Assembly: GCA_973895155.1 (NCBI GenBank)
Contig: OZ316895.1
Span: 21,514,001 to 21,578,000, forward strand
Reading direction: 5' to 3'
Length of the DNA stretch: 64,000 bases
DNA from: Marsupella aquatica
Taxonomy: Eukaryota > Marchantiophyta
Under the pieces are notes generated by a model. That model searched no databases, was not told where the DNA came from, and saw nothing but the letters and a program-made list of their open reading frames with translations. A program made the translations under genes and the position numbers. Positions 50,680 to 62,929 of the stretch are shown in pieces; position 1 is the first letter of the stretch, and each line of letters opens with the position of its first letter.

Positions 50680-51420
50680 ATAGTAGTATTAGATGCAATC
50701 CAACCTCTGTCCTCATTGTGTGGCGCCTCGTGCTGCCATGTGGCAAGGTGCCATTTATTGCATCTCAACGCGCTTATTTCCCCCTCCCCCGTGTTGCTGG
50801 CCAACAAGTGCAGCTGAAATCTGCTATAGCACATAAAAAGTGAGGCAGTAAAAAGTCATATTTACTCACCGAAAAGTGAAGAATATCATTTTACTTAGAA
50901 AAACCATAAAAACCATTGTTTTGTTGAGCAAAGACAAGATTCACAACATCAAACCTATGAGCCATGCAACACACAAGTAATCGACATAGAGGGATATGTG
51001 GTGCACCTCAGCTTGAGGCTATGTCCACGGGAACACACGAGAGCTTTATTGCATTCTAGGTCCATCGACCATACCAAATCTCTGCAATACAAGATCCCCC
51101 TATCTCTCAACTGGGTCCATAACAATGAGCCTGAGTTACTCTATCCAAGCAAACACCTAGTTAACCTAACCTAGTAAGTGACTAAGATAAACCCTAACTA
51201 TGGTTGGAGTGTATCCCTAGACAAGAATATATACATAACCTGTTTTGCTTCACTACAACAATTTTTGGTCATTTTTTTCACAATACAATCTTTTCTGTGA
51301 TTTTTGTAGAGTCAGCTGCTATTGTGGGCCTGGAACTTTTGCCCAACAGACAGGGAGGGGGGGGGGGGGGTAAGTAGGTTAAGGCTGCTGTCAGTGGTTA
51401 GTAACTTACCATCAAGCAAG
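50680..51420. repeat. Inverted partial copies of the 51.9-52.1 kb repeat
   Basis: The stretch 50690-50820, with AACCTCTGTCCTCATT and CCATGTGGCAAGGT, matches the complement of 52000-52060. The stretch 51310-51420, with GGCCTGGAACTTTTGCCC, is in the same orientation as 51925-52010. The two halves of this block are therefore inverted relative to each other. A run of 14 G occupies 51357-51370. Confidence 0.55.
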
Positions 51421-51771
51421 GCTCATGGCATAATAAAATTACCACTTTACTAGCTAGCATATCCTCAAATTGGTAAATATAACCAGTGGGCCAAGGCCTT
51501 AAAGTTTATGGCACAAAGACTCAAGGAGGGAAGTGTAAACCAGGGCCAAGACACTACAGTAAACAAAGGAGGTAGAATAGCCTTACATGACTACTAAAAG
51601 GATCAAGAGATGGCTTGTGAGGCCTGAACAAGGCAACTGTCTGAATAAGAGGAACTTTCATAGGATACAAGGGCAGTGGCTTTCCCTATCTTTCTGGAAT
51701 TCTATCTCAAATTTGTTTTTGTTTTTTTTCATTTAGTGGATATTCCTTAGTTTATTCTAAATTTATGGAAC
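51421..51771. other. AT-rich spacer between inverted repeats
   Basis: Nothing is recognised apart from a T-rich tract near 51716-51740. It is probably part of the same repeat cluster. Confidence 0.3.
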
Positions 51772-52179
51772 AGTTTTTTACTAACCTGTCCCCCAAACAA
51801 GCTGGATTTACTTAAGGTGTCCCCAAAGGAATTCATGTACTAACCTGACCCCCAATTTGTATATGGGTTAGTCCCAAGGTTAGTACTATGGCAGAGCTAT
51901 ATTGGTGAGTATTTTAGCAGAGTTTGGTTGCTATTATTGGCCTGGAACTTTTGCCCGACTGCACAAGCAAGGGGGTGCTAAGCAGGTTAATCCTGCAACC
52001 AATGTAACCTTGCCATGTGGTAGCCAGGGGGGGCTCACTAATGAGGACAGAGGTTGAGTTATTTCTACTGAGACAATACTAACCCATCTACAAGATGAGG
52101 GTCAGCTTAGTAAATAAATTTGTGTGGAGGACACCTTAGTAAATTCTGCTAGTTTGGGGGACAGGTTAGTAAAAACCGT
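51772..52179. mobile_element. Foldback element with arms of about 110 bp
   Basis: The left arm, about 51772-51885 (TTTTTACTAACCTGTCCCCC onwards), is the reverse complement of about 52070-52179 with moderate divergence. Shared blocks include CTAACCTGTCCCCCAAAC, TTTACTTAAGGTGTCC (or TTTACTAAGGTGTCC) and ATGGGTTAGT. The loop of about 185 bp holds the GGCCTGGAACTTTTGCCC phrase. No transposase frame is present, so a non-autonomous foldback/MITE is the best description. Confidence 0.7.
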
Positions 52180-54054
52180 TTTATGGAAATCCAAATTCAG
52201 ATCTTCTTGTTCCAGAATTAGTGTCAAACCTGAAAATGTTCTTTGCTTCCCAAGTCTTAAATTGATCTTGTTATGGAAGGTTAAGGGCTTACTTTTTACG
52301 CAACAATTTATTTACATACTCATTAGGACCCATATATATTTTCCACATTTATTTAAAAAAGTGGGAAAATACGCTAGTGCCTCAATCTTTCCCACACAGC
52401 ACCATCAATAACCTTAAAGGGGACACAAGTGCAACTAGAGTACTTGTTGTTTCAAAATAATCCTAGAGTACTTGTTGCAGAAAGGTTGTTGACTTCTTAA
52501 CTGCAACATAGGCTAGGGTTAGTAACATTGTATGACTTAAAACACTAACGGCATTTTGAAGTTCTGGAGCGAAAATTGAGGGGACCTTGTTGACCTCAAC
52601 AAGGAATGGTCTCCTAAGTTGACATACAGGTAGATTCTCTGCTACTTGAATGTTTTGTACATGAATTTTTAATTCTGAAACTTAAGCTTGGAAACATAAT
52701 AATAAAAAACAATAATAATCCCTTACTCAAATTCAATGGTCTCTGTCTCTCTCAAGTGCGTGCATACTGGTTTGACTCCACAGAATCAGAGTATCAAAGA
52801 TTCAGAGCCAAATCATACCTTACGGTCCTTTGGATTGTTATTTGGACCTCCACTTATCAGCAATCTCTATGCATGTGATGTTATAATTGTTTGCCTAAAG
52901 TCAAAAGATGTTTTTGCTCGTCATGGTGATGCTCGAAATTAAAGATGTGAAATTCTGTTAAGAGTAGAAAAGAGTTTAAACAATGTAGTTTAGAATGTTA
53001 TGTTTCTGTTTTTATATTTATAAAAAAAATTAATCAACTTTATAAATATCTAAGCGTCATTTTCCATGAAATAGTTTGGGAAAGATTATGGACTCCCATG
53101 GAAATTTGTCAATCCACTCCAGCATATGACATAGCCTCGAACTTTTTTCAATAGCAATATATGTGTAGATTAAGGAAATGTTTCACGTTATTTTGTCTTT
53201 TTTAATAATTCTGAATATGGCAAAAGTTCTGTCTTTTCACAAATGGTATTGGTTAAGTCAACCAATTTTCTTGGTAGCACTGACCTGAGTGTGTAGTTCA
53301 TCCCTAGAGAGTGCATAAAAGAGATAAAATAATAATTTAAAATCCTTAGCAGGTATAATTCGATTTTGACATTTAGCACTAAGCAAAGCAATAAGGAACA
53401 TGTATGCCAACCATACAAAGGCTTATATTACTTATGGTTCACAACTTACTTGAGACATTGTGCTTGGTTAAAGCGTTGAGGGAGTAGGTGTGTTAGTTGT
53501 AAACTAAGACTCTCAAATCTGCATCTAGCTGTTTTTTGGTCATTCTATAGTGTTACTTGTGATCCAAGACATGTGTTTTACGCCAGCACTGTTTTGTCTA
53601 CACTGGGTTGCTAGACCATGAAATTGGGAGCATTAATGCCGACATCAGGGCCAGGGAATGACCTGGGGGGCAGGATTAATTTTGCAACAAAACATAGATA
53701 CTTAGGACAGGTCATGGGGAACAAAGAGAGCTCAGTCGCTTACTAGTGAAAATTTCAACAGTCTGCTCTCGTCTTTGACCCAAAAAGTGTTTTGACAAAC
53801 TCTAATACAGGGTGTCATAGTTGGCTCAGGCAAAAAGATTAACATGCTCTGCAAAGTGACTTGCTGGGCTTGACATGAACAAATTTGATAAGTATCTTTG
53901 GGTTTTGTGGGCCTATCTTGATGGGTGGGTTCAAAAGTTGAAACTGTTTTTAATTCAAAAGTTAGAAATGGGATTTACTGTAGGTTCAAGCATTCAGTTT
54001 TTCTCACACGCAATATGATAGCTGGGGCCAAAAATATTTTGCAGAATGATTCTC
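52180..54054. other. AT-rich gene-free stretch
   Basis: No conserved coding motif was seen on either strand. Short open frames of 60-95 codons show no domain. Confidence 0.4.
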
Positions 54055-54755
54055 TCTATCTATGCCATGCCAGAAAACTTGCCCCACAGAAGGGGTCCTG
54101 GACCTGCACAAATTGGGCCCCCCTCTTACCCTAAACAGCAGATTAATGTCTGGTCCATTACCTGGCTCACAGCATTTTGGTCATCCGAAACTTCCCAGAA
54201 AAAGCTGGTTTCACAATTACCATCTTCCATAAAAAACAGGCAATGAAAATGTTTTGACCAGGGAAGGCTCTCTGCCTACCCATGCCAGAGACCTTGCCCC
54301 AGAAAAAGGAGGTCCTGGATGAAACAATATATTGACACTGAAATAAACAAATCATCCTCATGGTGAATAATGAACCTGTTATATCACCACTCTCAATGAC
54401 TTACAAAAGTGACTGTCTTAGAAGGGGAACTATACTACTATATCACCACTAAAACCTCTGGACAAAGGACAGGCCCCAAAAATTAAATTACAGCCCATGC
54501 CAGAAAAACTTGCCACAGCAGAAAGGTGTCCCTCTCTTGACCTAATGGATGGTTGATGCCCGGGCAGATGACCACATTTTATGGGAACCTTAGATTTGTA
54601 GTCCGCGACCTGGCTAGCAGCATTTTGGTCACAGAAACCTCCGAGAGAGGAGCTACTTCCACCAAAAGGAAAGTGATGAAAATGTTTTTGTCCAGGGAAA
54701 GCTCTCTAGTCTACATACCCATGCAAGAAAACCTGCCCCACAAAAAAAGAGTCTA
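54055..54755. repeat. Two copies of a 260-bp repeat upstream of Pumilio
   Basis: Copies lie at about 54055-54320 and 54490-54755. They share, in order, CCATGCCAGAAAACTTGCC, CTGGCT.RCAGCATTTTGGTCA, ATGAAAATGTTTT, CCAGGGAA.GCTCTCT and a second CCATGC.AGA block. A partial third copy is at about 55420-55545, beside the Pumilio 5' leader. Confidence 0.7.
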
Positions 54756-54891
54756 AAGGGAAAGCCCATATGGACCTCCATGTTGGACACTACTCCTTTG
54801 GACAAAATTTGGGTGGTCTACTAGACTTTTGGGCATGTATATGGATGATTTTGAGTCTTAAAAAATAATTTTTAGTTTGTCGCCGGCAAGG

Positions 54892-55173
54892 CAACTAGAA
54901 AGGAGGAGACATAAACAATGCAAACCCTAATACTTCATATTAACACAATGTAAAATAATCTAATAAAGTAACTCAACCAAAATGGTCAAAAGTTTACTAT
55001 CACTTTGCTGGAAGTGTAACTTACTTACTCCTCAACTAGAAAGGAGGAGACATAAACAATGCAAACCCTAATACTTCATATTAACACAATGTAAAATAAT
55101 CTAATAAAGTAACTCAACCAAAATGGTCAAAAGTTTACTATCACTTTGCTGGAAGTGTAACTTACTTACTCCT
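54892..55173. repeat. Perfect 141-bp tandem duplication
   Basis: 54892-55032 and 55033-55173 look identical base for base, both beginning CAACTAGAAAGGAGGAGAC. Such identity means a very recent duplication or an assembly effect. It lies between the repeat copies upstream of Pumilio. Confidence 0.93.
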
Positions 55174-55419
55174 CTGGCACATCCTCAAAACTTAAAAATA
55201 TTGGAATTTATGAACATAAAATTATTACAATTAAACTCAAACATTGGGAAATGTGGTACATGGGGTTTCAAAAGACCACCATTTTCCTAGACTCAACAAA
55301 AAACATTGACATTGCACGGTGCTTATCATCACTCTCAATGCTAAATAGTTAAAATATCAACATTCCACGGTGAATGAAACTACTGTAGCTGTGTCTTTAG
55401 CCGGGGCCCACCATCCTCT

Positions 55420-55545
55420 ATCACCGCTAAAACCCTCGTACAGCCCCCCCAGAAAATAAAAACTGCAGCCCAGCCCCTGCCAGAAAAAAACTCCCCCCAT
55501 CAAAAAGGTGCGCCCCTCTCGCCCTAATAGACTTGGGGTGTTGGA
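55420..55545. repeat. Partial repeat copy next to the Pumilio leader
   Basis: It matches 54430-54550, sharing TATCACCGCTAAAACC, then CAGCCCATGCCAGAAAA-like and CTAATRGA phrases. It is followed directly by the purine-rich leader of the Pumilio gene. Confidence 0.55.
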
Positions 55546-56327
55546 ACGCTGGCCTGCTGGGGTTGGGGGGCGGCCGACGGGGCTGCGCTCTTCGTCGCTG
55601 GAGGAGGGCGAAGGGGCGAAGGGGCGAAGCGAGGAGTTTAGGGGAATTGGAGTTGAGGGCCGCACGACGACGGCAACGTGGAGAGGAAGTCGGCTGGAGG
55701 AGGAGGAGGAGGAGGAGGAGCAGCTGCGAGGGTGAGGAAGGAAAAATGCAGCACAGGGAGGAGCAGTGTCGAAATGGACGAGCCGGTGGGAAGAAAGCTT
55801 TCATCGAGGAAGAACTCGTGCAGCAGCAGCAGCAGCAGCAGCAACCTCAGTACTAGTACGAAGAAGACGACGACGAGGAGGACGACGAGGAAGGGAAGGA
55901 GGAAGGGCGGGGCGGAGGAGGACGAGGAGTTCGACTACTTCGACTACTTCGACCACCACTTCGGCCACTTCGAGAACTTCGGGAGCTTGGAGAACTTGGA
56001 GTTCGAGTTTGTGGTTTGTTAAAGCGGCAGGGAGATGATGGTGATGATGAGCGCGGTGATGAGGATGACGAGGAGGAGGCAGCAAGAATCATGAAAAGGA
56101 GGGGGCCCGTTGCTGCTGCTGCTGCGGCTCAGGCTGAGGCGGCTGCGAAATCGGAACATCAACGACGAGCAGGAACGAAGAGTTGGGAGTGCAACGATGT
56201 GTAAATTTGCGTTTTCTGTGTGTTTCTGGTTCGAGGACGAGGAGGAGGAGGTTTTTGGGTGGAGGAGGAGGCGGTAGGTGTAGGTGGACAGAGAAGGAGG
56301 TCGAGAGAGGAAGGCGCAGGACGAATA
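55546..56327 (+). other. Probable promoter/5' leader of Pumilio with GGA and CAG microsatellites
   Basis: This GC-rich stretch precedes the Pumilio ATG. A (GGA)n run at 55696-55720 and a (CAG)n run at 55821-55843 sit in a purine-rich context, followed by more GAGGACGACGAGG-type sequence. Overlapping open frames in all directions encode mono-amino-acid runs (Glu, Ser, Ala), so none is taken as a gene. Confidence 0.5.
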
Positions 56328-59300
56328 ATGGCGACGGAGAGTCCCGTGAGAATGCTATCGAGTGGGGGAATGAGGGGGGGAATTGGCGGCCCGCTGAGCG
56401 ACGGCCTCGTTAGGTCAAGCGCGGGCGCGGGGGGTGGACAGGGAATGACGTCGCCGACGAGGGGGGCGGATGGAGTCACTCAAGAACTAACCCGCTTGTT
56501 CAAAGGTCGATCGAGGTTCGAGAATGTGTTCACCGAGAGGGGTGCAGTGCCGCAGCGCAGTGGGAGCGCGCCTCCCAGCGTGGAAGGCTCGCTGCGAGCC
56601 ATGAGCGGCCTCTTTGTTCAAAATAATATCAACCCTACGAGTTTGAATCAGACTGATAACGGCGCTAACCAGGGGGCTGGAGGACCGGGAGGGAAGGCTT
56701 CGCAAGGAGGGGAGAACCTTGAATTTAAATCCGAGCAGGAGCTCCGGTCTGATCCATCCTATCTAGAGTATTATTACAAGCATATTAACCTGAACCCCAG
56801 GCTTCCGCCCCCTCTCATATCGAGGGAGAACTGGCGCCTGGCTCAGTCACTCCAGTCCGGGGTGCTCCCGCTAGGAGGAATCGGAGACAAACGTAAACCC
56901 ATGAGATCTGTTGACGATAGTAACAGCAGGTCGTTGTTCTCCACGCAGCCTGTTTTGCCGACGCACAGGGAAGAACTGGAGCCATTGGAGGAGGAGAATT
57001 CTCCTCACGAGCACCTCGCTCGGCAGAGCTCTGTGGATTGGCTCGAGAGAGGAGGGGGTGATGGTTATCCCGCCGGCATGGGTGGAATGGGGGCCCGACC
57101 CAAGAGTCTGGTGGATCTAATACAGGTGGGTCTTTCTTTTTCTCCCTCCCATTCCCTCTGGATGTTTCTCACCCGATAATGCGCTGGCCCTGCTTGCTAG
57201 CTTTGACGCCGTCACACTGTCAGGTCGGGTTGGGCTTCTGTCTGTCGACTGACATTGGAGCTGATGTCAGTTTGATCATGTCGCATTTATGAATATTCAG
57301 GCCTTATGCTGACAAAATGTTAGGTTATTCGAAGTACATCTTGAAGTCCATTTGGAGGCATGGTGAGGTTTGTGGCCTGGTTTGATAGTAGTGATTTCAT
57401 TCTTTGAAGAGGTCGGGTGCTTGCGTGTGTATAAAGGTAAGGAAGCTTGTACACAACGCATTGCAGAAGAATTGAAGAATGGAAACGTTTATTTCTATCT
57501 TTAATAACTTTCGTGTTGTGCCAATGGGAGAGGTGGAGAGTAGAATTGTGCCATCTTGAATGTTGCCACTCTAGGATAACTATCATTCATTTGATCAATA
57601 GCTGAGAAAAAATGGGCCAGTTTCCTTTAAACCCAATTTCCATCAACCGAAGAAGACGACTAGTTGTTGGTGTTTGAGTGTGATGTGGTTGTTTCCATTG
57701 GTTGAACTCCCTGTGTTATTGACTGTCGACATCCTGGACGTGTAATTGTCCACTGTTCACTTCACTGAAATGGCCTCGCCCTGTGGAAGACACCAGTTTT
57801 TTTAGAACTACGGTAAAGTTTCCATAGCTTGCCATCTTGTTTCCGGGTGAGCCCTGGTTCATGTTTGAGAAAATCCCGTAGATTCTCTATTCATCGCCTT
57901 TAAGGTTCAAGTTAGGTCTTCATATGGTTTGAACGAAGCTACCCTATGACCTGTCCTGGGTGAATGTTCTCTTGGTCATTGTTGTTATCGGGGGTCATTA
58001 GTTTCCGATGTACGAGTTCAGGGTATGCGATGGATCCTGTGACTCAACGGCATTGGTATTGATCTGGTATGGTGTCTTGTTAGTCCTGTTTGTTGTCTCT
58101 ACTTGCAAGACGGGAATTTGCAGAACAATCACAAGCGGAAAATCGTCGAAGCCCTATTTGTCAATTTGGAAGTAGAGAATACTCTTCTTAACTTTGGTAG
58201 AAAATCTTGTTTTGCAGTTTATAGAGGTTTAAGATATCGGAATTTCTGCCATCCTCCGCTCAGGTCAAAACTTTTTGGATCTTGATAAGTCCTGCGAATT
58301 CCTTTTGACTGCGTCGGTGTGTTAGGCTTCTAGTTGGTTAATGGGAATCGGTTTTGTTGGGTGACGCAGGAGGACTTTCCTAGGACGCCATCGCCTGTAT
58401 ACAACCACTCTCGCTCCTCAAGCCGCGCAGCCAACGAGGCTGATGGAGGAGATGGAGTTCCTGTGCAGCAGATGGAAGGGCAGCTGAGTCACATGCGGGA
58501 GCCCTCCATCACAGCTTCAGAATTACAGCAGGCAGCTGCGATGGGCTCTCGGTCAACCACCCCAATACCTGGAGCGAAGCAACTCCTTGGACCAGCCGCA
58601 ATGGCTTCGTCTTCTGGACCAGCCGCGCCTCTCCCAATAGATTCCGCGATTGGAAGCAGGTCTGCGAGCCCTGCGCTCCCCCAAATGCAGAGAAGCCTCG
58701 ACCTGGGTTCTAGACAGGCCTCCCTTAACGCAGTAGCTGCAGCTAATGCCGCGGAACTGGCTGCGGCCTTGCAAGGGTTTAGCCTTTCTGACGTACAGGG
58801 AGCGGCGGAAGAGAGAGAGCAATTCAACGCGCACCAGTTGCAGCAGCAAGAATTGAAGGAGCAGCAACAGCAGCAGCAAGCTCGGCTCCACCAGCAGCAA
58901 CAACAATATCAGCAGCAGCAGCAGAGTCGACAACGCCAAATAAGCGACGCTCAGAACCAAGCCCGGGCTCAGGCCTACAGCCAAGCATTGCAGCAGCAGC
59001 AGCAGCAACAGCTGCAACAACAATTGCATCAACAGCAGTACTCTGGGGTCGACCCTTCAGCATTTAGGGGTCAAGCAGCAAAGTTTGGTGTTCCTTCACA
59101 GCAGGGAGCTGCAGTGAGCTTGCAACCTTCATTGCAAGCGGGAGCAGCTGCGCCCATGTACGCTGCTGCCGTGCAGGCCATGTCATACATGACTGGTAGT
59201 CCTTATTTCCAGGGAATGCCCTATGCGCCTCAATATGGATTAGGCGGATACCCTATGAATCCAGCTCTTTTGGCCCCTATGATGGCCGGGTATCCGGCTC

Positions 59301-62300
59301 CTGGGACTCTACCGGTTGGATTCGATCAGGCTGCGGCCGCCGCCGCTGTTGCAGCTATGGGCGTCCGAGGAAGCATTCCGGGGTCACCCGCACAAGCTGC
59401 AGTTGATGTCCAGAATTTATACAAGTTTTCTGGTCTCCCACCTCCAATCCCAGATCCCAATATGTTTAATATGCACCAGTACTTGCGTGCAGCCGAGGAA
59501 GTGAGGGCAGCCGCGGCCCTCAGTGATCCTAGTCGTTATATGAATCAAAGTCAGATGGAAATATTAGAGCTCCAAAAGGGCCAGCTGAATGCCATGCTAG
59601 CTTATTCTCAGGACCAGAAATCTCCGTATGCAAGAAGTGGGGCTATTGGTCTTCCAATAACTAGCAAAAGTGGATCAGTGAGTCCAGCGTACTATGGCAG
59701 CCCCCCTAATGTTGGCCTGGTCATGCCCTACCCAAACTCACCAATGGCGAGCCCTGTGCTACCGGGCTCCCCAGTTGGCCCTGCCATTCGTCGAGATGAT
59801 CGGAGTCTGCGTCTCCCTCTTGGAGTTAGTAGAACCAGCTCGTCTGGAGCTGCAAATTACGCAAGTTGGCAAAACCAGGCCAGGAGTGAAGCAGGGGATG
59901 AAATCCGTGGATCTACTCTGCTTGAGGAGTTCAAGAACAGCAAGACCCGACGTTTTGAGCTCTCCGATATTGCCGGACATGTTGTCGAGTTCAGGTACTT
60001 GTCGTCTCCATGGTATATTTGCTGGCTCTCACTGGTTTTTCCTAGTGGTACCATCTCATGTGCATGGGCTTGAACATAGGACCAATGTCAACCCCAAACC
60101 ACAAGACCAACACTTGAAAGGTGCATTGTCGGCCGCTATTGTATACGCACCATATGTAGTATTTAGCTGAAATCTGCTCATATGTTTTTACAGTGCCGAT
60201 CAGCATGGGAGTCGATTCATCCAGCAGAAATTAGAAACTGCTAGTCCAGAAGAAAAATCGATGGTCTTTCAGGAGGTGTTGCCACGAGCCTTAACCCTTA
60301 TGACAGATGTCTTTGGCAACTACGTCATCCAAAAGGTAATATAATTCTTTTCTTGCCTGCGCTGTCCGCGCCGATTTCTATTGACACACCTCAGCTCCAT
60401 CCCGACACACTTGGCCTATCAGGAGATTAATGCAGTAATTGATGGGTTGCTAATCACTGGAAGTTAGAATTTTGTCACACACTTTGCTTATGAGTGAGCT
60501 TTAGGGTGTATGGATTTGTCTTACTGAAAATAGTTCCTCATGTAACATTCCAGTTGGTCGGCTTAATCTAAACCTAAATGCGTTGGGCTGAAATTTAATG
60601 TGCGGTATCTGTCGTATCTTGTTGAATCAATTCGCACAGGATCGCATCTGTGTTTCACATCGTTTCATTTCCTCATCGCATCTGGTTGTCACATCTTTTT
60701 ATCTCTTGATACCTTGTGTCCTGCATTTTGGCTCCGATTTGTAAGTGGAGAGAATCAAATCTATGCACTTAGAAGGTTGTTGGTGCGACTCCCGCTTGTG
60801 AATCTACTTTATGTGAGCTCGTTTGCCCTTACGATTGTATTTCTTCGACTTGAACAGTTCTTCGAGCACGGAACCCAGCAACAGAGGAGGGATCTTGCAA
60901 GCCAATTGGTGGGGCATGTCCTGGCCTTAAGTCTGCAGATGTATGGATGCAGAGTGATACAAAAGGTGCCTGTTTCCTGTCTATACTGTGGAAAATTGGA
61001 GAAAGTAGTAGCAATGATCGCCATGTCGAGATTGTCTCTCGGGATTTCATCTGCCAATGCTCTTCTGTTAGTTTTCCGTACAAAATTAAAAATCGCAGTG
61101 CCTTGTGTTCTACTACATCTCATAGAACAAGTTGGGATGCAGTCTTAAGGCGGCGGTTGTGCTTCCTTGTCTGATTCTCTTTTGACGGATGTATAAATTT
61201 AACTATCTTTCGTGGTCCTGAATTGCATGTGCCTACCTGATTTGCTGCTTTTTCGTCGTTGGGGTTTTGTAGGCACTAGAGGTGGTGGATGTAGACCAGC
61301 AGACGCAGCTCGTTTCTGAGCTTGATGGTCATGTAATGCGATGTGTCCGAGACCAAAATGGCAATCACGTGATTCAGAAGTGTATCGAGTGTGTTCCGCC
61401 AGATAGGATTCACTTCATAATATCTGCCTTCTATGGGCAAGTTTTGGTGCTGTCTACGCATCCTTACGGGTGCCGTGTAATTCAGGTGCAGTGTGAAGGC
61501 TTTCTCCCTGAAAGCACCGTATTTTACTGATTAACTTGTTGGTGGACCGAACACTTCTTTTACAGAATGCTCCGAATGATGGAGTCATCTGGGGATCTTG
61601 CGCTCTATGGGTCATGGTACCCCATGATTGCATGAAATTTAAACTCCTATCTGTTGTTGGATGCAGAGGGTGTTAGAGCATTGTACTGATGATCAGAAGC
61701 AACGAGGCATAATGGAGGAAATATTGAGGTCAACATGTAGTCTTGCCCAAGATCAGTACGGGAACTATGTGGTTCAGGTACAGACATTCTCGACTCGGAA
61801 TTGATTTAATTGAATTGAGAAACAATGGATGGCAAGATGAGAACGCTCTAGACAGGCAAACGGTTTCCCGGATCGGACAGTCCTGTGCTCATATCTCTCC
61901 CAGCAGTGTTGACCTGAATATATGAAAGTCTTTTCTGGTAACTAATTAATTTATCATGGATGCTGCAGCATGTACTAGAACACGGGAGGGCACACGAAAG
62001 AAGTGACATAATAACAAAACTCGCAGGCCAGATTGTACAAATGAGTCAGCACAAGTTTGCTTCAAATGTTATCGAGAAGTGCCTGGAGTTTGGAGGTCCA
62101 GCTGAGCGCCAAATTTTGATCAGCGAGATGCTTGGTCATACAGATGAGAACGAGCCCCTGCAGGTACTCTAAATACTACATGGGAACAGTTTCCTACCCT
62201 TAGTCCTAGTTTGGGAGTGTTGGTTTCTTTGAACGGCCCACTTTCACGCAAGGGTCATGCAATGGCTTCGACATTCACGTTCATTCCCTGAATCCGGACC

Positions 62301-62929
62301 TGTCGAGCGCACTAGTATAGTATCTTGAGGTCAAGCATGTTGAGGAGATCATAATATTACAAGTAGTGAACTGGTACGGCAAAGACTGCTCTGGACAGTG
62401 TCTTCGACACGGCAAAGGGTTGGGTCACGAGTTGGGGCCGCATTAAATCTGCTTGTTTTACTTGTTTGATTTTAACCATGAGGGTGCCAGCATTGCTAAT
62501 CACACGTTTTGGCGATTTGCAGGCCATGATGAAAGATCAATTTGCGAACTATGTCGTACAAAAAGTCCTAGAGACTTGTGATGATCAGCAGCGAGAAATG
62601 TTACTGTCTCGGATTCGTGTCCATTTACATGCCCTTAAAAAGTACACTTATGGCAAGCATATTGTTGCACGTGTTGAGAAACTAGTGGCTGCTGGAGGTA
62701 AGCATTTCCAGACCAGAGGTGGCATATTTTTACTTTTAGTTCGTCTTGGAATATTTCTGCTAATAACCATTCAAAGAAATGACGGCACCAGTAATCTGAC
62801 CGGAAGAGTGTCAATATGTTCAAGCTCCTACCTTAATGCTGGAAATGAATGTTGATGACAGAGAGACGGAGTGCAACTGCAGCATACAACAACAATTTGG
62901 CTCACATGGCAGCAGCTGCATCTTCTTGA
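56328..62929 (+). CDS. PUM: Pumilio/PUF RNA-binding translational repressor
   Basis: Nine exons: 56328-57125, 58370-59994, 60194-60335, 60858-60965, 61273-61485, 61667-61777, 61969-62163, 62523-62697, 62862-62929, giving 1144 aa. All phases agree. The N-terminal part (1-~400) matches the plant NABP-type Pumilio region ([51 protein letters not shown]). A Gln-rich tract spans about 420-490. The PUF domain (~790-1120) has eight repeats plus the C-terminal half repeat. The base-reading residues in repeats 1 to 8 are S-R-Q, N-Y-Q, C-R-Q, N-H-Q, C-R-Q, N-Y-Q, S-N-E and N-Y-Q, the same set as in human PUM1, which predicts binding to UGUAUAUA-like sites. PUF proteins bind 3' UTRs and recruit deadenylation and repression factors in the cytoplasm. 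ATG 56328 was chosen because family similarity begins there; the open frame upstream is low-complexity leader. Confidence 0.94.

Noticed and set aside
55427-56092. Overlapping frames encoding poly-Ser, poly-Glu, poly-Ala and poly-Arg
   Set aside because: They are produced by the GGA and CAG microsatellites of the Pumilio leader, which are open in most frames.
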